This document shows, piece after piece, positions 11,925 through 23,817 of a DNA stretch of 64,000 bases. Both the position numbers and the translations under genes were made by a program. The DNA lies in assembly GCF_000764305.2 (NCBI RefSeq), contig NW_025936103.1, forward strand, positions 42,880 through 106,879, read 5' to 3'. Position 1 is the first letter of the stretch. Every line of letters begins with the position of its first letter. Under the pieces are notes generated by a model that was not told the DNA's origin, made no database searches, and saw only the letters and a program-made list of their open reading frames with translations. The DNA comes from Hyalella azteca (Eukaryota; Arthropoda; Malacostraca; Amphipoda; Hyalellidae).

Positions 11925-12985
11925 AGTGAACGGCTCAGTGAACGGCTCAGTAAACGACTCAATGAACGACTCAGTGAACGACTCAGTGAACTGTTCAGTG
12001 AATGGCTAAGTGAACGGCTCAGATGACTGCTCAGTGAGCGGTTCAGCGAACAGCTCAGTGGATCACTTAGTAAACGGCTCACTGAACGACTCAGTGAACG
12101 GCTCAGTGAACGGCTCAGTGAACGACTCAGTGAACGGCTCAGTAAACGACTCAGTGAAAGACTCAGTGAACGGCTCAGTGAACGACTCAGTGAAAGACTC
12201 AGTGAACGACTTAGTAAACTGCTTAGTGGACGGCTCGGTGAACGACTCAGTGAACGGCTCAGTAAACGGCTCAGTGAACGACTCAGTAAAAGGCTCAGTC
12301 AACGGCTCAGTTAATGGCTCAGTGGACCGTTCAGTGGATGGCTCAGTGGATGGCTCAATGGACCGCTCAGTGGACGGCTCATTGAATGACTCAGTGAACG
12401 GCTCAGTGGACCGCTCAGTAGACGGCTCAGTGGACCGATCAGTAGACGGCTCAGTGAACCGCTCAGTATACGGCTCAGTGGACCGCTCAGTGGATGGCTC
12501 AGTTGACGGCTCAGTGAACGGCTCAGTGAACGACTCAGTGAACGCCTCAGTGAACGGCTCAGTGAACAACTCAGTGAACGGCTCAGTGAACGGCTCAGTG
12601 AACGGCTCAGTGAACGGTTCAGTGAATCACTCAGTGAACGGCTCAGGGAACGGCTCAGTGAACAGCTAAATGGACCGCTCAGTGAATGGCTCAGCGAACG
12701 GCTCAGTGAACGGCTCAGTGAACGGTCCAGTGAACAGCTCAGTGGATGGCTCAGTGAACGGCTCAGTGAACGGCTCAGTGAACGGCTCAGTGAACGGCTC
12801 AGTGAACGGCTCAGTGAACGGCTCAGTGAACGGCTCAGTGAACTGCTCAGTGAACTGCTCAGTGAACGGCTCAGTGAACGACTCAGTGAACGGCTCAGTG
12901 AACGACACAGTGAACGACTCAGTGAACTGCTCAGTGAACGGCTCAGTGAACTGCTCAGTGAACGGCTCAGTGAACGGCTCCGCCC
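11925..12985. repeat. 12-bp minisatellite (GGCTCAGTGAAC), ~88 copies
   Basis: About 1.06 kb of GGCTCAGTGAAC with single-base variants (GACTCAGTGAAC, GGCTCAGTGGAC, CGCTCAGTGGAC). A 12-bp stop-free unit keeps frames open on both strands: NGSV-type on + and TEPF- or SRSL-type on -. The mutual openness and perfect periodicity argue against a selected protein. Confidence 0.97.
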
Positions 12986-12989
12986 CAAG

Positions 12990-13041
12990 ATGGCTGCCCC
13001 AGCTTTCACTTCAAGCTTGTTTTCTGCCCAAGAAATTAAAG
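12990..13041 (+). other. Weak candidate first coding exon (orphan)
   Basis: Directly after the 12-bp array, AAG-ATG-GCT-GCC gives a good translation-start context. It is followed by 17 codons and a consensus-like donor (AAAG|GTAAGA, phase 1). Possible acceptors at about 13150 (ATTTATAG) and 13200 (ATTCCAG) each join in frame, but to only 11-13 codons before a stop. I recognise no product. It may be chance or a relic. Confidence 0.2.
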
Positions 13042-13479
13042 GTAAGAAAACCCCTATTAAAAACCATAGGCTGATAAAGGTTGGCCATCTAACACAATTT
13101 TTGTTTATTTTACTCTGATTTTCAATTTAACTAGAAATTTTATTTATAGGTTGGATCAACGGAGCTAATAAATATTTTCCATTTGAATAATTCATTCCAG
13201 GCTTCAAATTAAATGATTTGTGGTTCAAAATGTGAGTGAGGGAAAGGGTTATTCCTTTCACATTAAAATGTTCTTAATTAGGATGCTGAAGGTGTTAATG
13301 TGTGAGGGGTGAGCCTACTTAATTTCAACAAAGTATGTAGGCCTCCTGATGGCAGCAAGCAGCCGCTTTTCAAGCATTACCTTAAACTTGACCATCTCTC
13401 ATATACTTGAAAAATTGCAGAACTTACGTCAATTACAAATATTTTTTAGAATACGAAACTGAGCATTATAACCAATCAG
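13042..13479. other. Unique intergenic DNA
   Basis: No supported feature apart from splice-like sites mentioned for the weak exon just upstream. Confidence 0.4.
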
Positions 13480-13652
13480 CCGAGATCTTCAGTGGATCTT
13501 CGGTGGCCACCTCCCAAGCGGCCGGGATCTTCGGTGGATCTTTGGTGGCCACCTCCCAAGCGGCCGGGATCTTCGGTGGATATTCGGTGGCCATAGCCAA
13601 TCAGACGAGATCATCGGTGGATCTTCGGTGGCCACCCGTCCAGCGGCCATCC
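13480..13652. repeat. 42-bp minisatellite, four copies
   Basis: GATCTTCGGTGG recurs at exactly 42-bp spacing (about 13484, 13526, 13568, 13610), each followed by ATCTTCGGTGGCCACCTCCC-like sequence. The GGTGGCCACC core is itself a 10-bp palindrome. The 140-codon frame crossing it is unsupported. Confidence 0.9.
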
Positions 13653-14514
13653 ATGAGTTCCTTCAGTTTTATCGTTCCATGTCACCGGAAACTCCGGCAA
13701 ACAGAGCATCGTTTGGCCCGCCGTTATTCTGAAGATGATGTGAACTGCAACGGTTGCTGCAGCCTTCAGCCTCTTCCTGCCAACCCCTTTCCTCCTCTAC
13801 AGTCCAATTACTCCTCTGTACTCTTCTGAATTTCTCTGTAATTCCCTTCACACCTTTCTCCGCCACTTTGAATTACCCTTCACCCCCTTCCTCCTTTTCA
13901 ACCAAAAATTAAGGGTGGTGCACCGGTTGTTATAGGTTTACTCATTGCATCAGTGATGTTACAACGGTGGATGGCCACGTCTTCCAATGATCGATGAAAA
14001 TACACAAATAAATCAAGTGGTTGGTTACTGCACCTTATGTCCATCGATGATTCAAAGGTGATTTATGGGTTCTGAATCATCGAAGGTGCAGCGCTGGCAA
14101 ATTTCTATTCCGACTTGTAAGCCAACGATAACCGTTCTTCCAAAACTGCGTACCTGCTGAAGGAATTTGCTGCTGTAATTTGTCCAACGTAGCGAAAAGT
14201 TATTAGGATGCTGGTCGTTCTAGAACTGGAAAAAATTATAACCTCTTTTATAATTTCCGTTCAATTATTTTAATTTTTCAAATTTATTGAAAATTTGAAT
14301 TGTCTTGCGTGGGTACAAGAATAAATAAAAGAAGCAAGACACTCACTAATTTTTATTACTAAAATGAAGCCAGTGGGCACATATCAACTTCTGATATAAA
14401 GTGTCCGCAGTAGCGATGTTTCTCCCCTCCCCCCACACCCCCTCACCCACACCCCCTCACCCCGCCCCTGACCTCTGACCTCTCAACGCGCGGCTCTCGT
14501 CACGTCCGCCCTCA
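13653..14514. other. Intergenic DNA with pyrimidine tract
   Basis: A C/T-rich stretch (13770-13910) is followed by a patch around ATCGATGA motifs (13980-14080) and a C-rich simple tract CCCCCACACCCCCTC (about 14428-14470). No gene recognised. Confidence 0.4.
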
Positions 14515-14785
14515 GTGGCAGGCGTGACAGGTGCTCTGCAGGTCACTGCAGGTCACGCCGCGGCAGATGCTTTACAGGTCACTGCAGGTCATGCTGCGGC
14601 AGGCGTCACAGGTGCTCTGCAGGTCACTGTTGTAACGTCTTGGCAGGTGCTCTGCAGGTCACTACAGGTAACATCTTGGCAGGTGCTCTGCAGGTCAGTG
14701 CAGGCCACGTCTTGGCAGGTGCTCTGCAGGTCACTGCAGGCCACGTCTTGGCAGGTGCTCTGCAGGTCACTGCAGGTCGCTTATA
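14515..14785. repeat. 36-bp minisatellite
   Basis: About seven copies built from CAGGTGCTCTGCAGGTCACT followed by GCAGGCCACGTCTTGG. The early copies are more diverged (GCCGCGGCAG). Stop-free, hence frames on both strands. Confidence 0.92.
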
Positions 14786-15039
14786 GCATTCCAGGCTACT
14801 TATTTTGTATATAAATCTATCCACTTGACGAAATACTATGACAGTTTTATTATTTTTACTTACTGTTTTCTCGAAATAAGTGGATTCAAAAATTTCACTT
14901 TACTTTACTCTAATATTTATCTAAAATCTTTCTTTGATTATCATCTACACAATCGAGACAGTATTGTAACTTTTTCTATACTATATGGCCAAATATTTTC
15001 ATATATTGCTAAGTCGTGCGCAATTTTCCAAAATATTCC

Positions 15040-15470
15040 GAAATATTTTTAAACATTGATGAATATGTATAGGTACAGATTAAATATTTATATACATTCC
15101 GAAATATTACTATACACTGATGAATATGTACAAATACTGTATATAATATCTATTCATATATATTCCTAAATATCATAAACACCAATGAATATGTATAATT
15201 ATAAAATATCTATTCCTAAATATAACTAAACACTGATGAATATGTATAATATAGAATATATATTCCTAAATATTACTAAAACCTGCTGAATGTGCACAAT
15301 TTTATAATATATATTCATTTATTTTCCTCAATTTCACTAAACACTGATGAATATGCAAATTTATATATTATATATTCATATATATTCCTGAATACTACTA
15401 AACACTAATGAATATGTATAGATATATATTATATATTCATATATATTCCTATATATCTATAGCCATCAGC
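15040..15470. repeat. AT-rich ~60-bp tandem repeat
   Basis: Seven diverged copies of a unit containing ACTAAACACTGATGAATATG and an ATATATTCCTAAATAT block. Confidence 0.85.
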
Positions 15471-15589
15471 ATTAACTAGCCGCGAAGGTAGAGCCTGACT
15501 TGCATGTTTCAATAAGCGACGCCCGCAGCATAACACACATGAATGCCACGTATGAAACTACACAGGCCGGTACACGTCAATAACACAGC
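15471..15589. other. Short unique spacer
   Basis: Unique sequence between two arrays; nothing recognised. Confidence 0.4.
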
Positions 15590-16060
15590 CGTCGAAACAG
15601 AACATCAATAACGTACAGCACCACAATAACGCGCAGAACAACAATAGATCAACAACAATACAATAACAGTGCAATAACAATGATTAAATTCCAACTTCAA
15701 GTTACACACTTTAATAACATTCAAATAACACAGGAGTGTAGTACCAATTGGTATTGCTATTGACACTTGTCATTAACACAGCAACAACTCAATAACATCA
15801 ATTAATAACGCATGTAAATAACACATATCAATGACACAATAATACAACTCATAATACATATAAATAACGCAAGTCAATATCACAGAAACAACACAATAAC
15901 ACATATCAATAACACAGCAACAACACAATAACACATATCAATAACACAGAAACAACACAATAACACATATCAATAACACATATCAATAACACAGCAACAA
16001 CACAACAACAACAACAACACAACAACACATATCAATAACACAGCAACAACACAATACATA
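15590..16060. repeat. ATAACAC-rich minisatellite, best unit 32 bp
   Basis: Degenerate AATAAC/CAACA phrases sharpen from about 15880 into a 32-bp unit made of CACATATCAATAACACAGCA plus ACAACACAATAA. Confidence 0.9.
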
Positions 16061-16244
16061 TACCAATGACCCAGGCCAGGGAAAGTCTGCCCCACCCTCC
16101 CCTCCCCTCCCCAAGACGTTCGCACGGAAGACGCTGTAATTGCGGCGGCAGTTCGCGTTAGGGACACAATGGTGACAATAGTGTGAAGTGACCTCGACTT
16201 GTGGCCACATTGTGTTGCCAGGCGCCAAAGGTCTTTGTGTCGAC

Positions 16245-16269
16245 ACTTCTGACACACCGACACATTCCG
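16245..16269. repeat. Direct repeat flanking LINE (left copy)
   Basis: ACTTCTGACACACCGACACA followed by TTCCG matches 17325-17349 at 24 of 25 positions. The two copies bracket the LINE remnant and are best read as its target-site duplication. Confidence 0.7.
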
Positions 16270-17328
16270 CACTTATGACGCTCTGGTATCCTTAGTATGC
16301 GTTTCAGAAGTTGCAGTCCCAGGCCATGTTGGGGAGCCGCCGTGGTATTCCTCCGCCTTCAGCCCCGGCAGGCAAGTCATCCTCTCCGCCGAGGGAAAAG
16401 AGGCTAGTTCCAGACTACTGGGCATGTGCCCTCGGTTGGACAGCGGTTGCCCTCAGTTGGAGCAGCTGATGCCCGCATTTGGAGTAGCTAATGCCCTCAG
16501 TTGGGGGCTGATGCCCTCAGTTGGGACAGCTGATACCCTCAGTTGGGGCAGCTGATGCCCTCAGTTGGATCAGCTAATGCCCTCAGTTGGGGCAGCGGTT
16601 GCCCTCAGTTGGATCAGCTAATGCCCTCAGTTGGGGCAGCGGTTGCCCTCAGTTGGATCAGCTAATGCACTCAGTTGGGACAGCGGTTGCCCTCAGTTGG
16701 ATCAGCTAATACCCTCAGTTGGGGCAGCGGTTGCCTTCAGTTGGATCAGCTAATACCCTCAGTTGGGTCAGCTAATACCCTCAGTTGGGGCAGCGGTTGC
16801 CTTCAGTTGGATCAGCTATACCCTCAGTTGGGACAGCGGTTGCCCTCAGTTGGATCAGTTAATGTCCTCAGTTGGTCCAGCTGATGAACGATGCTGTTGC
16901 TTGCTTCTCACCGCGGTAGTGGTGCAGGAGAGGTCGATCAAGGATTGTGCCTAGTAACACGTCCAGTCTCTTGAAAGTCTCCAGGGTGAACTCCCCCTCT
17001 CTTAGATCCTTTGGCGAGACGTTGAACAACCTTGGCAGACCGTAGCAGATCTGTTACGTAGAGTCCTGCGCAGTCTATCTTCTCTCGTTATGGCATGTCT
17101 CAATTCGTAAGGTCTCGCTTTCAAAATTTGGTGCCATTCCGGTTATTTTTTCCGTTTGTACAGAATGACATACCTCTACCGTCTCCTACGCAGTGAATAC
17201 AGACCCAGACGCTGCAAACTATCCTTGTAGTTCAGCTCCTCCATCCCTCTGATCCTGGTTTGTAGGACCCTTTCCAGTTACCGCGCTGCACCGAGTGTGA
17301 ACGGGGTCCACAGCTGACAGCAGTACTT
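16270..17328 (-). mobile_element. 5'-truncated CR1/Jockey-like LINE remnant containing its own minisatellite
   Basis: Read on the - strand, the right end (about 17327 downwards) encodes YCCQLWTPF, then LQRLGLYSLRRR. After a frameshift it encodes GLPRLFNVSPKDLREGEF and TLETFKRLDVLLG. This order is typical of the C-terminal part of reverse transcriptases from CR1/Jockey-type non-LTR retrotransposons. In-frame stops and the frameshift show it is dead. The coding part ends near 16895. It is followed by a 22/44-bp minisatellite (16434-16885), then by a more unique tail to 16270 with codons resembling GIPRRLPNMAWDCNF and stop. A 25-bp direct repeat flanks the whole, so this is probably one insertion cut short at the 5' end, as is usual for LINEs. 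Family assignment is inference from motif memory. Confidence 0.75.
16434..16885. repeat. Minisatellite inside the LINE 3' region, ~22 bp (44-bp dimer)
   Basis: About 20 copies of GCCCTCAGTTGG plus GGCAGCGGTT or ATCAGCTAAT. The two subtypes alternate to make a 44-bp dimer. It lies wholly between the LINE coding end and the LINE 3' tail. Confidence 0.93.
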
Positions 17329-17349
17329 CTGTCACACCGACACATTCCG
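17325..17349. repeat. Direct repeat flanking LINE (right copy)
   Basis: Partner of 16245-16269, with one mismatch (CTGT versus CTGA). Confidence 0.7.
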
Positions 17350-17494
17350 TGCAGATCTACATAAATGGTGTGATTATTATGATGTGAATATTAGAGCAGG
17401 TGTTACTGCGGAAGATATCAGAAAGAGGGCCGTGTACGGACCACAGCTTCGAATAACATAATTGAAAACTTTGTTCACCATCCGCCCTCTGGCT

Positions 17495-17745
17495 CCCACC
17501 TTCAGCATCACCATCCATCCTCTGCATCATCAACCATCCCTTGCATCACCATCCACCTTCTGCATCACCTCGTATCCTCTGCATAGAGAGCAATCCCTTG
17601 CATTACCATCCCTCCTCGGCCTCACCATCCCTCTTCTGCCTCACCATCCCTCCTCTGCCTCACCATCCCTCCTCTGCATTACCATCCCTCCTCTGCCTCA
17701 CCATCCCTCCTCTGCCTCACCATCCCTCCTCCACATCACATTCGT
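17495..17745. repeat. 20-bp minisatellite, pyrimidine-rich
   Basis: CACCATCCCTCCTCTGCCTC and variants (CTCTGCATTA) in about twelve copies. The left half is more diverged. Open in several + frames because it lacks stops. Confidence 0.92.
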
Positions 17746-18065
17746 GAAGGTATGAACATATAATGCAAGCTATATGCATTCTTCAGCATGCCACGTTACT
17801 TCTTCAATCAATTGTCAACCTGCCTCGCATTATGGTGCATGCCTGAGCGAACCCAGACATTCCTGAACCGCTCTTCTATTTCACTAACATTCCTTGCGCA
17901 TGCCTAAGCATGTCACGCTATCCCGCCAGTAATTCGTTCATGTCACTTACATTCCCTGCCCATCCCTCGTTATTATAACACTCCTGCACTCACTCCTCTG
18001 TGCCAATCGCATACCATTGCACCATCCCATTGAGCCAGTCGCACCTTGTCGTATCTAGCCACTCT
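17746..18065. other. Spacer with weak CATGCC repeats
   Basis: Unique sequence with loose phrases such as TGCCTCGCAT and ATGCCTAAGCATG. No gene. Confidence 0.4.
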
Positions 18066-18405
18066 TCCACTCACACATCCCTCACACATCCCTCACACAT
18101 CCCTCACACATCCCTCACACATCCCTCACACATCCCTCACACATTCCTCACACATTCCTCACACATCCCTCACACATCCCTCACACATCCCTCACATATC
18201 CCTCACACATCCCTCACACATTCCTCACACATCCCTCACACATCCCTCACACATCCCTCACATATCCCTCACACATCCCTCACACATCCCTCACACATCC
18301 CTCACACTTCCCTCACACATCCCTCACACATCCCTCACACATCCCTCACACATCCCTCACACATCCCTCACACATCCCTCACACATCCCTCACACATCCT
18401 ACTCA
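18066..18405. repeat. 11-bp minisatellite (CTCACACATCC), ~31 copies
   Basis: Very homogeneous: almost all copies are CTCACACATCC, a few have ATTCC or ATATCC. Since 11 is not a multiple of three, each frame cycles through the same peptide every 33 nt and none contains a stop. This explains overlapping open frames of 130-156 codons. Confidence 0.97.
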
Positions 18406-18569
18406 CATCTAAACATCAATCAGTCATCAGCTACATCCACATCCTGGATGCTCTAGAAAATATAAGTTGAGCAGGACTGTTTCTTCCAATTGAACTCGGT
18501 GAGTCAAAGGAGCTTTGATGAATGACGTGTCGGCCGCTGATGGTCGGTCTCTCAGACGTGTGAGTTGAT

Positions 18570-18905
18570 GGACCGGTCCTTGGACTTCCGATGATGGACG
18601 GTCCCTGGACCTCCGATGATGGACCGGTCCCTGGACCTCCGATGATGGACTGGTCCCTGGACCTCCGATGATGGACCGGTCCCTGGACCTCCGATGATGA
18701 ACCGGTCCCTGGACCTCCGATGATGGACCGGTCCCTGGACCTCCGATGATGCACAGGTCCCTGGACCTCCGATGATGGACCGGTCCCTGGACCTCCGATG
18801 ATGGACCGGTCCCTGGACCTTCGATGATGGACCGGTCCCTTGACCTCCGATGATGTACCGGTCCCTGGAGCTCCGATGATGGACCGGTCCCTGGACCTCC
18901 GATGG
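18570..18905. repeat. 26-bp minisatellite, ~12 copies
   Basis: GATGATGGACCGGTCCCTGG plus ACCTCC. Each unit contains the palindrome GGACCGGTCC. Frames on the - strand stay open through the array in two registers. Confidence 0.95.
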
Positions 18906-19714
18906 CGGCCTGGTCCAATGCTTGAGGCCTCCATCAGTAATCGTGACGACGATCGAATTTTAAATAAAACTTAGAAATAAACAAGACCGAAACAATTTTG
19001 TTAAAAGAAATCTAATTTTGCTGACAAAATAGAGAAATTTCCGTAAATTAAATTACGTTCATGAAACATATTCAACCTTACCAAATGAAGTATCTAGATT
19101 GCGAGACAAACTGAAAAGTAAGAAAGATTTTTTTAAATTTTTGCATTATTTTCAGTGAGCATGGAGTTTTTTGTTTAAAATTACTGGCTGTATATATTAT
19201 TCGTCACAGAAGCTATTCCACCCATTTTTCGTTGTAAAAAACGAAAAATATATAATTAAATTATTCATCTCGATGAATTTTTCTTAATTGTTATAAAAAT
19301 TTGCTTTTCAACGTTTGCATCATTTCTTTATTCTAGTTCTTAAATGCTGGAGAACTTCACATTTTAAAATTGGAAATTTCCAAGCAATTTTTCCGCGCTG
19401 AAGCCTAAATTTATGATGAAGTTTTTTACGAAATTTATCCTGAATTGAATTACCATAAATTTTACCTTACAACTGAGACTGAGAACCATTACTGCAGCAG
19501 CTGCCGCAATGCCACTATTTTTTAGCAAAAAAAAAAAACATTTGGCAGCAATTCAAATTTATTCGTTCGAATAAACGTAAAAAAAACTACGCGTGGACGT
19601 AGAAAAAACTGCGCGTGGACGTAAAGAGTAGATTTTCGACTGGCAATGACGATGCCTATAGTGACGATTCTACCTATAGCAGAATTTCAGTGATGGTTGT
19701 GAGGGATAGATTAG
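18906..19714. other. AT-rich intergenic DNA
   Basis: No gene recognised. Contains an A10 tract near 19530 and a 19-bp tandem duplication around ACTACGCGTGGACGTAAA (19585-19622). Confidence 0.45.
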
Positions 19715-19860
19715 GAATGAGCACAGGCATAGGTAATGGTATAAGTCATGTAAATAGGTTTATTTATAGGCATTGGTATAAGCATAGATATGGTAACTGG
19801 CATAGATATTAGTATAGGCATAAGTATAGTATAGGCATGGTTATAAGCATCAGACAAAAA
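19715..19860. repeat. Degenerate TATAGGCATAGG repeat
   Basis: Loose repeats of 6-12 bp (ATAGGCATTGGTATAAGCAT theme). Confidence 0.65.
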
Positions 19861-20619
19861 TAAAAACTATTGCTAAATAGTTATTATAAAACTATTGTTC
19901 TATAATAGAGTATCATCATCATCATCAGTTTTATATAAATAGTTATATAAAACTATTGCTAAACTAAATGACCATAGAAAATTAAAAACTTAGTAATAAT
20001 ATATTTTTTAATTATTAAAAATTATTCCAAAATTCGCTTAATTGAGAAGTATAGGAGTTGATATAGGTATAGGAATGGCCATTTATGTAGGTATATTTTG
20101 ATCTACCTTGAATATTCTAGGTCTTATTTGGTTCTACGCCATTTAATGAATAATATTCGTATTCACCAACGTTTGATATTGTGAAAAATACACTACGACA
20201 TATTCATAAATTTCGCTAAATAACATCGAATTTTTAATCAAACCATAAATCCACGAACCTGAGCACATCTTATCATTATTCTTCATGTTACCGTTATGAA
20301 TAATGATGGCGCGCCTATAAAAATATTGCATGCCCGTACAAATAAATCCAAATAAGTGCATGTCAATTCATGCCATATGCAGGGTAACGAAAATGAATGA
20401 ATCGATCTTTTTTTGGGGCCACGAGCCCAGCGAAGGCCCCACGGCGCCAATGTTCATAGCATTTGCCACAAAAGACTTACAAAAGCCAACGATCGATTCT
20501 CGAATTGACCATAGAAAATAAATGCCATAGGCCTGCGCATAGGCTGTGTATAGAGTAGGCCTGGCTACCGTCTGTCATTGATACCTCGTGTTAATTTATT
20601 TCGATCAATGAGTGCGCGG
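19861..20619. other. AT-rich intergenic DNA
   Basis: Contains a near-duplicate of TATATAAAACTATTGCTAAA (19867 and 19940 areas) and an ATC microsatellite (19912-19926). No gene recognised. Confidence 0.4.
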
Positions 20620-20835
20620 GATCTGGGAAATTATCATTGATCATCTGGAAATGATCATTTCTGATCTTTTAATGATTGTCAATGAATTATTTTTTCTCAT
20701 CTGAAAATTATTATCTCGAAATTTTCATTCTGTAACTTATCGTCTGGAAATTATGATCAGTAAATTAATCATCTTGAAATGATCTTTTGAAAATTATCAT
20801 CTCGATATTGTCATCTAGAAATGATCATTTCTGCC
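20620..20835. repeat. Degenerate ATCATCTGGAAATG repeat
   Basis: About twelve diverged copies of a 13-18 bp phrase (ATCATCTGGAAATGATCATT). GATC-rich and locally palindromic. Confidence 0.7.
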
Positions 20836-22884
20836 TTGTAAGTCTCGCACTATTCCCCCATCACTAAAAAACGAGTCCCATCCTCCTGTCATGCTGTGGA
20901 CAGTAAATGAAATGTCAGTAGCAAAATATTTCTATCGTAAATTCAGGTAATAAATAGTCCTGTACTAGTCTAAATTCTAGAATAGTTTCTGTTATAATAT
21001 AAAACCAATATCTAGTCAACTTCTAGATGACTATTACAATAATAAGTCTCCCAATTAACATATTCATGCAGCGTATGATCTCCTAATTTAAGTCCAGGGT
21101 CCGAGTTGCTGTTCAAACAGACGCACGTCTCAAGTTCCCACCAAACTTAATCTAAGTTAACTAAGTTACTAGCTACTCGCACGCAATGCACTACTTACCT
21201 CGATGAGGGACAAACGTCTCACAGTCTTCATATATCTGGTATTTATTTTTTAAACCGGTCACTGTCTTTATTTTTTCCTCAATAAGCGAAACTCGACTTG
21301 GAAGTTTGATATCTTAACTGATATTACGCACGCAAGACTCGCGATATAGAACTAGAACTAAATAATTAATTAAGTTCTGAGGAAAAAAGTGGCTAGGTTA
21401 GAAATTTCGGGATAACTAGAAGCAGATCCGGGACTTGCCGTCATCATATTATAGTATGTTAGATATTATTATTATATTATTACATAATTATTAATATAAT
21501 AGTATATTATACTATATAATATTATTATTATTTCGCATTGTACTGGTTCATCAATGTTCGCATGGTCTATATCAAGACTATAGAACATTGGACTCGATCC
21601 TGGAAATTTTTCAAGTTTTACAATGATCTTAGAATATTTTATGCGTCGTGATGAGTCGTGCTCAGTTGGTTTTGTTCTGTTGCCTATAACAAAGCCATGC
21701 AAATGAGAAAGATTATTATGATAAGACAATATAATGATAAAGAATACAGTGAAAATACTTTCTAACCGTGATAGTTTCTGGTCAGTAATCAAAACTTTTA
21801 AATATTCAAGATGAAAACGAGTCCCCGAAAGTCATTGTCACATTTGATTATTTCAACATATTTTGTTCTGCAACTACTCGGAACATGAGATCTGTTCGTT
21901 ATTTTTCAAAATCCTTATACAATTTAATTAATTTCTTCAATCAAAGCTGGGATTATACATAAACGAAGATTATTTTACAGCGCTAATGGATAAAATTTAA
22001 ATAGGAAGGCTTCATAATTTAAATGCAAATTTATTTCAGCAATCGTAACGCTTTTCACCGGCATAAAAAAGGTTTTACTCGCAATGTTAAATTTCCCGAG
22101 TTAAATAACTTTACTGGGAAAATTCAAACTTTATTATAGATAATAATGAACATATCCTTATTAACTTATAGATATTAATTAACTTCACTATAAACTTTTG
22201 ACTCGACTCTTGAATTCAATGTGACAACGTGAGGCGGTTAAGGAGACTCCAACGCGCACTAAGTAACGATCGTGTCCATGTTAGTAATGCAATACCACAT
22301 TGTTCAGATAATGAGTGAAACTTTGCGATTAATGCGTTAATTATCCTCTTATAGTACAGTAAAAATAGCAGCAAAATGTTCCTAATTGTGCATCTTTTAT
22401 ATATTTTTATTTAAGGCTGTTACAGATTAAAAGTTGATGATGGTAGAAATTAGATAATATTAACTTTTCATTTATTTATCAATTCAGAATTCGCATCTAT
22501 TTTCGCATCGGTTTGTTACTTTATTCTAAGTAAACATTCATTTAACTTCTAGAATCATCAATAACAACCACCATTCACTTTCCTTCACGCATCTCGAAGA
22601 CATTCATCAAAGTCTACAAAACTTTCATTTTCAAACAAGAATTCGCAGGAATCCTTCCGACTTCCTATCTTTCGGCCGGACCGACAGACGTCCTTTGGAT
22701 CCTTCTGATGTCCTTTTATCCAGCAGGCTTTTATGAAGTTTTCCCTGCAATGAATGGACCAAAGGCAACCAGGTAGAACGGGCGCGAGATTTCCGATATT
22801 TGATGTTAGCCTCGCAGACACTTTGTTTGCGTGGGCGATCGGTCGGCGTCCGTGGGAACTACCAGAGCTTCCTACACCAGCCGC
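20836..22884. other. Long AT-rich stretch without recognised gene
   Basis: An AT palindrome-rich tract lies at 21440-21535 (ATTATAGTATG / TATTATACTATA). The frames at 21472-21792 (-) and 22585-22821 (-) lack recognisable domains or splice context; I do not call them. Confidence 0.45.
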
Positions 22885-23215
22885 TGCCTATATGATGTGT
22901 GTAGAGCTTATATATGGTGTTCTATATGATGTGTGGCTTATATATGGTCCTATATGATGGGTGCAGCTTATATATGGTCCAATATGATGTGTGTGGCTTA
23001 TATATGGTCTTATATGATGCGTGCATATGGCCCTATATGATGTGTGTGGCTTATATGTGGTCCTTTATGATGTGTGTGGCTTGTATATGGTCCAATATGA
23101 TGTGTGTGATTTAATACATGGTCCTATATGATGTGTACAGCTTGTGTATGGTCAAATATGATGGGTGCAGCTTAAATATTCTCCTATATGATGTGATATG
23201 CATGTCGTTCTATAT
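22885..23215. repeat. 30-bp minisatellite
   Basis: About eleven copies of TATATGATGTGTGTGGCTTA plus TATATGGTCC, with deletions in some units. Confidence 0.92.
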
Positions 23216-23817
23216 AATGCCACACATGATGCAACCTGAACTGATATATTCACTGTTACATATATTGCCATATTTGCAACTAGTTAATCTGATTAGTTTT
23301 CTTTTTCATACAATGGCTTATTTGCTTCTATTGTGCTAACATGCTGATATATATTTTTGCTCTTAATTAAAATATTTAAATTTTATTTGTTTTCAAAATG
23401 TACGTTTCAGTTCACAGAGGTTTATCCTGCATACCTCCATGTATATAAACTCTCTCAAAGGATATTTGCTTGCAACTTTCAGCAATTAACCCTCTACCGC
23501 CGTATGTTACTCTCCGGGAACATAACTTTTGAAACTAAATTATAAGTAAACTATTGAGTGTAGCAACCTGAGGACGTTTGTACGCAACAAAGAACATTTT
23601 TAAGTTGCGCTCGAGTCATTTTGCGCTCACTAGCAACGTATCTTTTTGGGTAGGCTTGTGACAATATTGCTTCGGTTACTCATGTCAGGCGGTAGAGGAT
23701 TAAATAAATTTGGCTCAATCGTACCAATAGCCTACCCTCTGAACCGTATCATCTATCACTGAATAGCATCAACTGCCCACTGAATCGCCCCAACTGTCCA
23801 CTGGACCTTGTATACAT
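23216..23817. other. Unique spacer
   Basis: AT-rich sequence, with an inverted-looking pair CCTCTACCGCCGTATG (about 23491) and GGCGGTAGAGGATT (about 23690). These may be arms of an old foldback insertion. No gene. Confidence 0.4.

Noticed and set aside
12010..12669. NGSV-repeat protein
   Set aside because: 12-bp array, open on both strands, no flanking coding sequence.
22585..22821. 78-codon - strand frame with several Cys
   Set aside because: Cysteine spacing fits no finger I know and neighbouring frames are similar in length.
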